From Hydrogenothermaceae bacterium (GTDB taxonomy: Bacteria > Aquificota > Aquificia > Aquificales > Hydrogenothermaceae): a stretch of 64,000 nucleotides of DNA. This document shows, piece after piece, positions 35,748-43,754 of this stretch. Both the position numbers and the translations under genes were made by a program. The notes beneath the pieces are model-generated. The model made no database searches, was not told where the DNA came from, and saw only the letters and a program-made list of their open reading frames with translations. Numbering within the stretch: position 1 is the first letter of the stretch; each line of letters opens with the position of its first letter. The stretch lies in the NCBI GenBank assembly GCA_026418455.1, contig JAOABH010000003.1:1-64000 (forward strand). The letters are read 5' to 3'.

Positions 35748-36472
35748 TGCTTCTAAGAGTAAAAGGTTACCAGGAATTTGCCTGTTACCGGAAACCTCTT
35801 ACATATAACTTTTGGGAAAGTTATCCTCTGCCAACTCCATCAAACGTAAGAGGTTGGTTTCATAAAGTAGTAGATGCAACAGATTATATACCTATGGCTG
35901 TTGGAATAACTGGAAATTTTCAAACTGTAGTTTATGATTTACAAACATTGATTAAATTTGACAGAGTTAGAGAAAGTACAGACAAAGAAAAGGCTTCTTA
36001 TTTGGAAGGTTTTAATAAAATAATGAATAAATCACCTACCTATGTAGCAAATCTGTATGGTGTTGAACTGGTTATTTATATAAAATCAGATATAAGCCAT
36101 TTAAAAAAGTTTATGGAAAATGTCTTTAAGTATGAATATCCTTCTCTTGGTAGAAGAGAGGATTTGATAAGAATTGATGATTTAACCCTTATAGAGCCTA
36201 CTAAATTAGAAAGCCACCACAATATAGATTATGGTATTTATTTTAACAAAAAGACAGCAGAAAACCTATCTCTCAAGGGTATAAATTACAAAATTAACTT
36301 TAAGTATAATCCTATAGATAAAAAAAACGGTATAAGATACTTTGAAAAGAAAGATGTGGTTTATATAGACAGAGGTTTTATACGGGAAGATGATAACTTA
36401 AATTTATTATACGATGAAGAGGAGAATAGAATTATAGATTTGATAGGTGATAACCTTGGAAGTGATAGCTAA
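35747..36472 (+). CDS. cas5: Cascade subunit Cas5 (Cas5t type)
   Basis: Binds the 5' handle of the crRNA. A 241-residue RAMP protein with the N-terminal pattern LRVKGYQEFACYRKPLTYNFWESYPLPTPSNVRGWFH that is typical of Cas5 from I-B systems. Overlaps cas7 by one base and cas3 by 26 bases. Confidence 0.91.
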   Translation: MLLRVKGYQEFACYRKPLTYNFWESYPLPTPSNVRGWFHKVVDATDYIPMAVGITGNFQTVVYDLQTLIKFDRVRESTDKEKASYLEGFNKIMNKSPTYVANLYGVELVIYIKSDISHLKKFMENVFKYEYPSLGRREDLIRIDDLTLIEPTKLESHHNIDYGIYFNKKTAENLSLKGINYKINFKYNPIDKKNGIRYFEKKDVVYIDRGFIREDDNLNLLYDEEENRIIDLIGDNLGSDS

Positions 36473-38645
36473 GGTAGGTAAAGATAAAAGTTATAAAACT
36501 TTACAAAGCCATACAGAAGATTTACTTACAGAACTTGAAAGGATAAAAAGTCTTTATCCAGAGATTTTTGATGAAAAACTGTACTTTGCTTTAAAAGTTG
36601 CCTGTCTTTTTCATGATTTAGGTAAGATTTCTTATCACTTTCAGAAAAAAATTCATAAAGTATTAGGTAAAGAATTTAAAGAAAATCCAGAAGGGAGAAC
36701 ATTAAAAAAAGATATTCCACATAACTTCCTTTCTGGAGTTTTTCTATTCTCTTTAGAAGTTTATAAAAAGTTAGAAAATGAAATAGGTAAAGAACTATTC
36801 GATGCTGTCTTTTTTGCAGTATCATTTCATCACGATAGAAAAATTGATTTCTCACAGGAGGATTTTAAAAAAACATTAGAGTATCTATCACAAAAAATAT
36901 CTCTGTTAGAATGGTTAAAAAATTATGGTTTTGAGATAAAGTCAGATATAAAAGATTATGGTGGTATATTCTCAGAGATTCAAAATTTAGCATCTGAAAA
37001 GATTAATTTAAAAAATAAAAACAGGATACTTATAAAAGGATTACTCCACAGGATAGACCATAGTGCATCTGCAGAAGTGGAAGTAGAAAGAGAACCTATA
37101 GATGATTATACAGATAGATTTAATAAATATTTAAATGATAAAAACATTACCCTCAGAAACTTTCAACAACAGGCAAAAGAATTATCTGATAGAAATGTTT
37201 TATTGGTAGCATCAACTGGATTAGGTAAAACAGAGTTTGCAATGAACTGGATAAATGGCGAAAAAGCCTTTTACACTCTACCTGTTAGAGTTTCTGTTAA
37301 TGCTATGTATGAAAGATTTAAATCAGCTTTTGGTGATGAAAACATAGGATTACTCCACAGTTTTGCTAAATTTTATGAAATAGAGAGAAATGAAGATGAC
37401 AATGGTATAGAGACTGGATTAGATAAGATAGATATGTCAAGACTTTTAGCTATGCCAATTACAGTTACAACAGCAGACCAGTTATTTACTTCTGTATTTA
37501 AGTATCCTGGCTTTGAAAAGATATATGCAACTCTATCCTACTCAAAGGTAATAATAGATGAACCACAAGGATACTCTCCTGAAACTCTTGCGTATATAGT
37601 AAAAGGAATAAGAGAGTTAAAAGATTTAGGTGCAAAATTTTTGGTAATGACTGCAACCTTACATCCATTTTTGAAAAAAGAAATTAATGGTTTTGAATTA
37701 ATAGAGGAGTTTAGTAAAGTTAAGAAACATAAAATAAAACTTGAAGACAAAAAGTTAGAAGAATTGAGTGAAGATATAATTGAATCATACAATCAAGGAA
37801 AAAAGGTATTAGTTATCACCAACACTGTAAAAAAATCTCAACAGATTTATCAACTTCTAAAAGACAAAGCAAATGTAAAGTTATTACATTCTTTGTTTAT
37901 ACAAAAGGAAAAAAGTAAGAAAGAGAAAGAGATTCAAAATGAAAAAGGTCCTGTAATATGGATATCTACTCAGATAGTAGAGGCATCTCTTGATATAGAT
38001 TACGATATACTTTTCACTGAGTTGTCATCAATAGATAGTTTAATTCAAAGAATGGGGAGAATTTATCGGGGGAATGGCAGAGAAATCAAAGACGAAGATA
38101 AACCTAATGTAATAGTAGCTACTAATGAACCTTCTGGGAAGGGGAACGTTTATGATTCTGCTATTGTAGATAGAACATTAGAATCTTTAACTAAATTTAA
38201 TGAAAAAGTTATGACAGAAGAAATAAAACAAGAAATTATGGGAAAGGTTTATCTAAAAGAAGAAATCCCTGAATTTTACAATAAATTCAAAAAGAGTATG
38301 GAACTTCTTGAACTTGGTTTTCAATCAAGTGATAAAAATGAAGCAGAAAAACTTTTCAGAAGGATATATAACTATACGGTTATTCCTGAAAGTATATACA
38401 AGGAAAAATTTACCGAAATAGAAGGTTTAATAAATACTGTTTTTGAATCAAAATCTCAAAAAGACAAACTCTTTGCCTTAAAAGAAATATATGACTATAC
38501 ATTACAACTTCCAATTTATAGAGTAAACTCAGTAATAAGTAAAACAAATATTAATGGTATATATACAGTAAATATAAACTATGATGAGGAACTTGGTTTG
38601 AATTTGTTGTCTCAAGAATGTAAAGATATAGGAGAATTTATTTGA
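36447..38645 (+). CDS. cas3: CRISPR nuclease-helicase Cas3 (HD fused to DExH helicase)
   Basis: Degrades target DNA after Cascade binding. The N-terminal HD nuclease has CLFHDLGK (His56-Asp57) and a later SFHHDRKID. The SF2 helicase follows: Walker A STGLGKTE (about residues 255-262), motif II DEPQ (Asp371), motif III TATL, then VEASLDIDYD and QRMGRIYRG. 732 aa, normal for a fused Cas3. The start is uncertain within the end of cas5: GTG 36447, TTG 36456 or GTG 36462; the AGGTGA at 36443 fits TTG 36456 best. Confidence 0.94.
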   Translation: MITLEVIAKVGKDKSYKTLQSHTEDLLTELERIKSLYPEIFDEKLYFALKVACLFHDLGKISYHFQKKIHKVLGKEFKENPEGRTLKKDIPHNFLSGVFLFSLEVYKKLENEIGKELFDAVFFAVSFHHDRKIDFSQEDFKKTLEYLSQKISLLEWLKNYGFEIKSDIKDYGGIFSEIQNLASEKINLKNKNRILIKGLLHRIDHSASAEVEVEREPIDDYTDRFNKYLNDKNITLRNFQQQAKELSDRNVLLVASTGLGKTEFAMNWINGEKAFYTLPVRVSVNAMYERFKSAFGDENIGLLHSFAKFYEIERNEDDNGIETGLDKIDMSRLLAMPITVTTADQLFTSVFKYPGFEKIYATLSYSKVIIDEPQGYSPETLAYIVKGIRELKDLGAKFLVMTATLHPFLKKEINGFELIEEFSKVKKHKIKLEDKKLEELSEDIIESYNQGKKVLVITNTVKKSQQIYQLLKDKANVKLLHSLFIQKEKSKKEKEIQNEKGPVIWISTQIVEASLDIDYDILFTELSSIDSLIQRMGRIYRGNGREIKDEDKPNVIVATNEPSGKGNVYDSAIVDRTLESLTKFNEKVMTEEIKQEIMGKVYLKEEIPEFYNKFKKSMELLELGFQSSDKNEAEKLFRRIYNYTVIPESIYKEKFTEIEGLINTVFESKSQKDKLFALKEIYDYTLQLPIYRVNSVISKTNINGIYTVNINYDEELGLNLLSQECKDIGEFI

Positions 38646-39151
38646 TTGAAGATATTCAAATTGTAAAAGCAACAGGCTTAATGATAAATTACTACTATGT
38701 ATGTAAGAGAAAGTTGTGGCTTTTTTATAACAAAATATCTTTTGAAAATCAGTCAGACAGGGTTATACTTGGCAAAGTTATACATGAGAATAGTTTCAAA
38801 AATTTAGAAGGCAAAGAGATTCTTATAGATGATTTAATTAAGATAGATATAGTTAATAAAAACAATATACATGAGATAAAACTTTCAGATAAAATGCATA
38901 CAGCTACTACTATGCAGCTTGCATACTACCTTTATTATCTTAAGCAACTTGGTGTAAACAAAGAAGGAGTTATAAACTATCCACTACAGAAAAAGAGATT
39001 CACATTAAAATTGGATAAAAATTTAGAATATCAAATAGAAGAAACTATTAAAGATATACAAAATATAGTAAAACTTAAAAAACCACCAAATCCAGAAAAA
39101 AAGGATTACTGTAAATCATGTGCTTATTTTGAGTTTTGTTTTGTGGAGTAA
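38642..39151 (+). CDS. cas4: Cas4 exonuclease
   Basis: An Fe-S RecB-like nuclease that helps trim and orient new spacers by their PAM. 169 residues with the N-terminal Cys in INYYYVCKRKLWLFY (about 21), the active-site strand EIKLSDKM, and the C-terminal cluster CKSCAYFEFC that together supply the four Fe-S cysteines. A TTG start overlaps the cas3 stop. Placed directly before cas1-cas2, as usual in I-B. Confidence 0.94.
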   Translation: MIEDIQIVKATGLMINYYYVCKRKLWLFYNKISFENQSDRVILGKVIHENSFKNLEGKEILIDDLIKIDIVNKNNIHEIKLSDKMHTATTMQLAYYLYYLKQLGVNKEGVINYPLQKKRFTLKLDKNLEYQIEETIKDIQNIVKLKKPPNPEKKDYCKSCAYFEFCFVE

Positions 39152-39154
39152 TGT

Positions 39155-40141
39155 ATGCGAAGATTTTATATAACTTCACCGGGGAGATTAAGAAGAAAAG
39201 AGAATACAATCTACTATGAAGTAATAAAAGAAGAGAAGGAAATAGACAAAATACCTTTACCTGTAGAAGATATTTCTGCAATTTATCTATTTGGAGAAAC
39301 AGATTTAAATACAAAGGTTTTAAACTATCTATCTCAGTATGATATTCCGGTTCATATTTTTAACTATTATGGATACTACTCTGGCACATTTTTACCAAGA
39401 AAGAAAAATATCTCTGGTAATCTCATCATTTTGCAGGCAAAACATTATATAGATGAAGAAAAAAGATTATACCTTGCAAAAAAATTTATAGAAGGGGCTG
39501 TTTTTCATATAAAAAGAAATTTGAGGGAATATAAAATAGATATATCTGAGATATTAGAGTTAGAAAAAAGTATAGATACTGTTAATTCAATACCAGAGTT
39601 AATGGCAATAGAGGGTAATATAAGAAATATTTATTATCAAAAGTTTAATCTTATAATAGAAAATCCAGATTTTTATATATACAAAAGAGATTACAATCCT
39701 CCATCAAATCCAATAAATGCACTTATATCTTTCGGTAATTCGATTATTTATAGTGTTGTTTTAACAGAAATATATAGAACACATCTTGAACCGTCTATAA
39801 GTTATTTACATTCTCCTTCTGAAAAGAGGTTTTCGTTATCTTTGGATATTGCAGAGATTTTTAAGCCATTTATAGTAGACCCATTGATTTTTAAGTTGAT
39901 AAACACAGGGGCTTTGAAAATAAACCATTTTGATAGGGATTTAAATTTTTCATATCTTAATGAAGAGGGAAGAAAAATTTTTTTGAAAAATCTTGAAGAT
40001 AAACTTGAAAACAGCACAGTAAAACATAGAACTTTATCAAGAAATGTTTCATACAGATATCTAATAAGATTAGAGTGTTATAAGTTAATAAAACATCTTT
40101 TAGAAGAGCAAGTATATACTCCATTTAAAGCGTGGTGGTGA
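39155..40141 (+). CDS. cas1: CRISPR integrase Cas1
   Basis: Inserts new spacers at the leader end with Cas2. 328 residues; N-terminal beta domain ITSPGRLRRKENTIYYEV and LPVEDISAIYLFG, then the helical catalytic domain with conserved Glu in AIEGNIRNIYYQKF, His in SYLHSPSEKRFSLSLDIAEIFKP, and Asp/Glu in the latter. Length and motifs indicate an intact enzyme. Confidence 0.96.
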   Translation: MRRFYITSPGRLRRKENTIYYEVIKEEKEIDKIPLPVEDISAIYLFGETDLNTKVLNYLSQYDIPVHIFNYYGYYSGTFLPRKKNISGNLIILQAKHYIDEEKRLYLAKKFIEGAVFHIKRNLREYKIDISEILELEKSIDTVNSIPELMAIEGNIRNIYYQKFNLIIENPDFYIYKRDYNPPSNPINALISFGNSIIYSVVLTEIYRTHLEPSISYLHSPSEKRFSLSLDIAEIFKPFIVDPLIFKLINTGALKINHFDRDLNFSYLNEEGRKIFLKNLEDKLENSTVKHRTLSRNVSYRYLIRLECYKLIKHLLEEQVYTPFKAWW

Positions 40142-40144
40142 TAT

Positions 40145-40411
40145 ATGTATGTTATAGTTTGCTATGACATAACAGATGATGTTAGACTGAACAAGGTAAG
40201 AAAGATTTTAAAGAAATATCTTAATTGGGTTCAGTATTCTATTTTTGAAGGAGATATAACTTTTGGTAAGTTAAAAAAATGCCAATCTGAATTGTTAAAA
40301 GTAATTAATCCTAAAGAAGATAGTGTTTATTTTTATACAACAGACTCTCCTCATCTATTAAAAAAAGAGATTCTTGGACAGGATAAAAATCCTTTAAATA
40401 TTTTTATTTGA
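40145..40411 (+). CDS. cas2: CRISPR adaptation protein Cas2
   Basis: An 88-residue ferredoxin-fold dimer partner of Cas1. The N-terminal strand MYVIVCYDITDDVRLNKVRKIL carries the usual Asp, and WVQYSIFEGDIT is the standard second motif. It is the last gene of the operon; the leader and array follow. Confidence 0.95.
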   Translation: MYVIVCYDITDDVRLNKVRKILKKYLNWVQYSIFEGDITFGKLKKCQSELLKVINPKEDSVYFYTTDSPHLLKKEILGQDKNPLNIFI

Positions 40412-40445
40412 TTTTTGGAATTTTTGTGTTAAAATTTTTATGGTA

Positions 40446-40478
40446 GTTTTTAAAACTTTAAGACCTTGGAAATTGAAT
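40446..40478 (+). repeat. Possible degenerate CRISPR repeat of another family
   Basis: A 33-bp segment begins GTTTTTAAAAC and ends GGAAATTGAAT. Those ends match the common GTTTTTA..ATTGAAA(C) form of thermophile type I/III repeats but differ from the active repeat, which ends GTAGAAAG. It occurs once. It may be a remnant of a lost array or chance in AT-rich DNA. Confidence 0.3.
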
Positions 40479-40495
40479 AGGTAGCCCACACAAAA

Positions 40496-40513
40496 ATCAA
40501 GTAAATACTTGAT
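40496..40513. promoter_or_regulatory. Dyad ATCAAGTA-AA-TACTTGAT in the leader
   Basis: A perfect 8-2-8 inverted repeat. Its core AGTAAATACT is shared with the dyad at 27413-27428. It could be a binding site for a regulator or for integration factors. Confidence 0.45.
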
Positions 40514-40632
40514 ATAAACCGTTATTCATTTTAAGGGTGCCGAAAAACGCTTTCAAGCTTGTGGTTGTAGTGCATCCTAATTTTCAGGTTTTAAAAATGC
40601 AAATAGGCTTCAATTAAGGCTGAAATGAGAAT

Positions 40633-40657
40633 ATAATAGAAAATATATTTCTATTAT
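40633..40657. promoter_or_regulatory. Dyad ATAATAGAAA-N5-TTTCTATTAT in the leader
   Basis: A perfect 10-5-10 inverted repeat about 120 bp before the first CRISPR repeat. There is no T-run that would make it a terminator, so a protein-binding site is more likely. Confidence 0.45.
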
Positions 40658-40726
40658 GTGAGGTTCGATGCAAAAAACATCAATTTGCGGTTATTCAGTT
40701 GAGATGTTTTTATGTGTTAAAAAGTA

Positions 40727-40755
40727 TTGACAATATTTAATATTTCCGTTATTAT
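40727..40755 (+). promoter_or_regulatory. Pre-crRNA promoter
   Basis: A perfect TTGACA (40727-40732), a 17-bp spacer and TATTAT (40750-40755) lie just upstream of repeat 1. The expected start, near 40762, leaves about 15 leader bases before the array. Confidence 0.78.
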
Positions 40756-40776
40756 TTTTTTACTAAAAGTTAACGG

Positions 40777-41336
40777 GTTTTGTCTGAACCGTGTGGGGTA
40801 GAAAGACAGGCAAGAATGCTATGGTTTATGTTGATATTTATTGTTTTGTCTGAACCGTGTGGGGTAGAAAGCTCAATGTAAACATATTTCAGCTTCTCGT
40901 ATCTACTTGGCTTGTTTTGTCTGAACCGTGTGGGGTAGAAAGGAGTTATAGAGCGTTGCAAATCTATACAAAATGAAATGTTTTGTCTGAACCGTGTGGG
41001 GTAGAAAGATGCAGTAGCAATGGAATGTCGAAGTAAATGAGGAGGTTTTGTCTGAACCGTGTGGGGTAGAAAGTATGGAGGTGGGAAATGATTCTGAAGG
41101 TAATCAGAGAGTTTTGTCTGAACCGTGTGGGGTAGAAAGTAGAATATTTTTCAAGTAAAGAGATTTTGAAGCCTTGTTTTGTCTGAACCGTGTGGGGTAG
41201 AAAGGACAAAAAGATAAGGAGATTTAAGCTTCAAGATATTGGTTTTGTCTGAACCGTGTGGGGTAGAAAGTCTAAAAGTGAATTTGATAATATATAATAT
41301 AACACAAGTTTTGTCTGAACCGTGTGGGGTAGAAAG
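40777..41336 (+). CRISPR. CRISPR array, nine identical 29-bp repeats, eight spacers
   Basis: The repeat starts GTTTTGTCTGAACC and ends GTAGAAAG. Copies start at 40777, 40843, 40914, 40980, 41045, 41111, 41176, 41242 and 41308, all identical, including the last. Spacers are 37, 42, 37, 36, 37, 36, 37 and 37 bp. The repeat has little internal dyad (only ACC/GGT), so Cas6 probably acts on a weakly folded repeat. Adjacent to cas2 of the type I-B operon. The open frames on the minus strand here are repeat translation, not genes. Confidence 0.99.
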
Positions 41337-41413
41337 AAATATAACATCTGAGGAATTATTTGATGTTTGATATACTATATAAAAACTTTTAAAGGAAGAG
41401 GTTGTTTAAATAG

Positions 41414-42478
41414 ATGTTAAATAGATTAAAAGAAGCTCAAGAAAATATAAAAAATCATAATTTAGACTGCTTCTTTTTCTCTTCACACTCAAATGTTTTC
41501 TATCTATCAGGATTCTCCTCTTCAAATGCTTATATAGTTTTAACACCGGAAAAAGGATATTTCCTAACAGATGGAAGATATTACGAAGGAGCCAAAGAGA
41601 AGGTAACTCATTTAGAAGTTATACTTATAAAAAAACTTTCAGAAACTCTGAGACAGATTTTTCAAGATTTAAATATAAAAAAAGTAGGATTTGAGAAAGA
41701 TAAAGTATCTGTATCTTTTTACGAGAAGCTAAAATCAGATTTTCAAGAGATTCAGTTTGAAGGATTTGATGGATTTTTAAACAACATAAGGATGGTTAAA
41801 TCCGAAGAAGAGATTGAGATAATAAAAGATGCAGTAATAAAGACAGATAAAATTTTTTCTAAAATATTAGAGAACATAAACTCATTTGATACAGAACTAT
41901 CTGTGAGAAGGAAGATAGTTGATTTGATTTTTGAAGAAGGGGGAACTTCTGAAAGTTTTCCGGCTATTGTTGCCACAGGAAAACATTCTGCCATACCTCA
42001 TCACGAAACATCTTTAACAAAGATTGAGAAAAATAGCCCACTTTTAATAGATATGGGAATGAAGTTAAAAGGTTATTGTAGTGATTTTACAAGGACAATT
42101 TTCATTGGAAAACCAAACCAAAAACTTATAGATATATACAATATAGTAAAAGAAGCTCATCTTGAAGCAGTTTCTGTTGTAAAAACTGGGATACAGATAA
42201 AAGAGATAGATATAAAAGCAAGATCTGTTATAGAGAAATACGGTTATGGTGAATACTTTATACATTCAACTGGACATGGAATAGGGATAGATATACACGA
42301 AGAGCCAAGGATATACAAAGATAATGAAGATATTCTTAAAGAAAATACAGTTTTCACTATAGAACCGGGTATATATATACCAGATTTAGGTGGAGTGAGA
42401 TTAGAAAATATTGTGGTGGCACGAAAAAACTCAGCAGAACTCCTTACCCAAACCCCTCTGGATTTAATAATAATTTAG
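41414..42478 (+). CDS. M24 metallopeptidase (Xaa-Pro aminopeptidase/dipeptidase type)
   Basis: A 354-residue peptidase of the pita-bread fold that removes residues before proline. The N-terminal creatinase-like domain (VFYLSGFSSSNAYIVLTPEKGYFLTDGRY) precedes the catalytic domain with the metal ligands: DMGMKLKGYCSDFTR (two Asp), HSTGHGIGIDIHEEP (His), FTIEPGIYIP (Glu) and GVRLENIVV (Glu). Near-standard length. It overlaps the convergent ATPase gene by 4 bp at the 3' end. Start codon ATG is in frame; the AGAGG upstream is rather distant. Confidence 0.92.
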   Translation: MLNRLKEAQENIKNHNLDCFFFSSHSNVFYLSGFSSSNAYIVLTPEKGYFLTDGRYYEGAKEKVTHLEVILIKKLSETLRQIFQDLNIKKVGFEKDKVSVSFYEKLKSDFQEIQFEGFDGFLNNIRMVKSEEEIEIIKDAVIKTDKIFSKILENINSFDTELSVRRKIVDLIFEEGGTSESFPAIVATGKHSAIPHHETSLTKIEKNSPLLIDMGMKLKGYCSDFTRTIFIGKPNQKLIDIYNIVKEAHLEAVSVVKTGIQIKEIDIKARSVIEKYGYGEYFIHSTGHGIGIDIHEEPRIYKDNEDILKENTVFTIEPGIYIPDLGGVRLENIVVARKNSAELLTQTPLDLIII

Positions 42479-43674
42479 TATAAAAAGCCTATCAGCCAGA
42501 GAGGTATTTTATTCTCATATCCTATCTCTATTCCATCTACCGCAAGATAAGAATGAGATTTATCTTTTATCTGAGAAAAATCTTTACTTTTACCACCTAT
42601 CTCAAAAAGATATTTCTCATTAACCAAAAAATCTCCTTTATCCGGATAATGGATAGAATATTTATACAATGTCATAGATGCAAAAAAAGTCTCTCTTAAT
42701 GTCCCTACATCTTTTTCTAAACAGAGTGCATTAAGGAGATTTGTATTTCCTAAATAAAGTTTATCCCGTTTTCTTACCGATTTAAAACGTTTAGATTCAT
42801 GAGATAAATGAATTATAAGCTCAGACCTACTAAGATACTCAATATATTTATATAATGTCACTTTAGTTATACCTACTATATTTGCTAACTTTTCAATAGA
42901 AAGTTCAAAAGGTTTAGATACACATACCGTAGATAAAATCTTTTTCAAAGAGTGTATTTTATCTATACTTACAGAGTATATCTCAGCAAGGTCAAAATAT
43001 AAAGTTGCATTTATAGTATCTGACAAACGTTGTAAATATTTATCTGGATCTTCAAAATAGAAAGGATAAGCACCAAAACTGTTATACTCATCAAAAATTT
43101 TCAAGATTTTTTCAGGTATTTTTCTAATTATATCCATAGTTATGTTTTGATGATCTGTAAGAATTTCTTCAAGATGATAAGAGTTAAGTCTTATACCTGT
43201 TTTCAACTCTATGTACTCTCTCAGTGAGAGTATAGGAATATGAAACATGGAGAATCTTCTTGAAAAATCTGGGTTTGTTATAGCTAATGCAGAAGATCCG
43301 GAAAAGTATATTTTTAATTCAAGGAAGTCATATGCAGATTTTATATGTTTTTGAAAATCTTTTATCTTATGAATCTCATCTATAAATACTACTTTTCCCC
43401 CTTTCTTGTAAAACTCTTCTAAAAACTCATATAGATTTATATCACTAAATATAGGATGATCACAGGATATATATATGGACTCTCTTAAAGGTAAATTGAT
43501 GTCTTGAAATATCTGAAGTAATAAAGTCGTTTTTCCTACACCTCTTGGTCCATATAATCCTATAATTTTAGACGGATTTTTCTTTATATCATCAAATAAA
43601 AATCTTCTATATACAGGTAATTTTTGAGATAATTTTAATGCAGATAGATTTATAGCTTTTTCCAGAATGTCCAT
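42475..43674 (-). CDS. AAA_14/DUF4143-type ATPase
   Basis: A 399-residue P-loop ATPase with Walker A GLYGPRGVGKTT (about 39-50), Walker B GKVVFIDEIHK (about 92-102) and a sensor FSGSSALAI. A winged-helix-like segment (IEKLANIVGITKVTLYKYIEYLSRSELIIHL, about residues 259-289) and a C-terminal region ending in FEIGGKSKDFSQIKD fit the DUF4143 architecture common in archaea and thermophiles. Function of the family is unknown; some members are mobile or horizontally spread. The start region carries a 28-bp perfect palindrome (43689-43716), suggesting autoregulation or a dedicated regulator. Confidence 0.85.
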   Translation of the reverse strand: MDILEKAINLSALKLSQKLPVYRRFLFDDIKKNPSKIIGLYGPRGVGKTTLLLQIFQDINLPLRESIYISCDHPIFSDINLYEFLEEFYKKGGKVVFIDEIHKIKDFQKHIKSAYDFLELKIYFSGSSALAITNPDFSRRFSMFHIPILSLREYIELKTGIRLNSYHLEEILTDHQNITMDIIRKIPEKILKIFDEYNSFGAYPFYFEDPDKYLQRLSDTINATLYFDLAEIYSVSIDKIHSLKKILSTVCVSKPFELSIEKLANIVGITKVTLYKYIEYLSRSELIIHLSHESKRFKSVRKRDKLYLGNTNLLNALCLEKDVGTLRETFFASMTLYKYSIHYPDKGDFLVNEKYLFEIGGKSKDFSQIKDKSHSYLAVDGIEIGYENKIPLWLIGFLY

Positions 43675-43688
43675 TTTAGTTCACTCCA

Positions 43689-43716
43689 TTATACTAAAAT
43701 TGCAATTTTAGTATAA
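43689..43716. promoter_or_regulatory. 28-bp perfect palindrome between divergent genes
   Basis: TTATACTAAAATTG is followed directly by its exact reverse complement. A further half-site TTATACT lies at 43721-43727, making a GTATAA-CATA-TTATAC dyad with the right arm. On the minus strand a TATAAT (43720-43725) would place the ATPase transcript start inside the palindrome, as for a repressor operator. The same site lies upstream of the plus-strand gene at 43755. Confidence 0.7.
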
Positions 43717-43754
43717 CATATTATACTTAACTTGATAACTTAGGAAGGATACAG

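Larger units (their letters stand above)
40412..40776 (+). promoter_or_regulatory. CRISPR leader region
   Basis: A 365-bp AT-rich non-coding stretch between cas2 and the first repeat, with no open frame of note. It holds a candidate relic repeat (40446-40478), two perfect dyads (40496-40513 and 40633-40657) and a consensus promoter (40727-40755) aimed at the array. Position next to cas2 makes this the leader and the plus strand the pre-crRNA strand. Confidence 0.8.

Noticed and set aside
38642-40411. Reverse-transcriptase-linked or otherwise unusual adaptation module
   Set aside because: cas4, cas1 and cas2 have ordinary lengths and motifs with no fusion.
40480-40490. GTAGCCCACAC in the leader as an inverted partial copy of the CRISPR repeat
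   Set aside because: The match to the repeat's GTGTGGGGTA segment is about ten bases with a mismatch, too short to separate from chance.
40770-41209. Two minus-strand open frames with repeated FYPTRFRQN and STPHGSDKT peptides
   Set aside because: They are translations of the CRISPR repeats read on the opposite strand; each repeat unit gives the same peptide in alternating frames.
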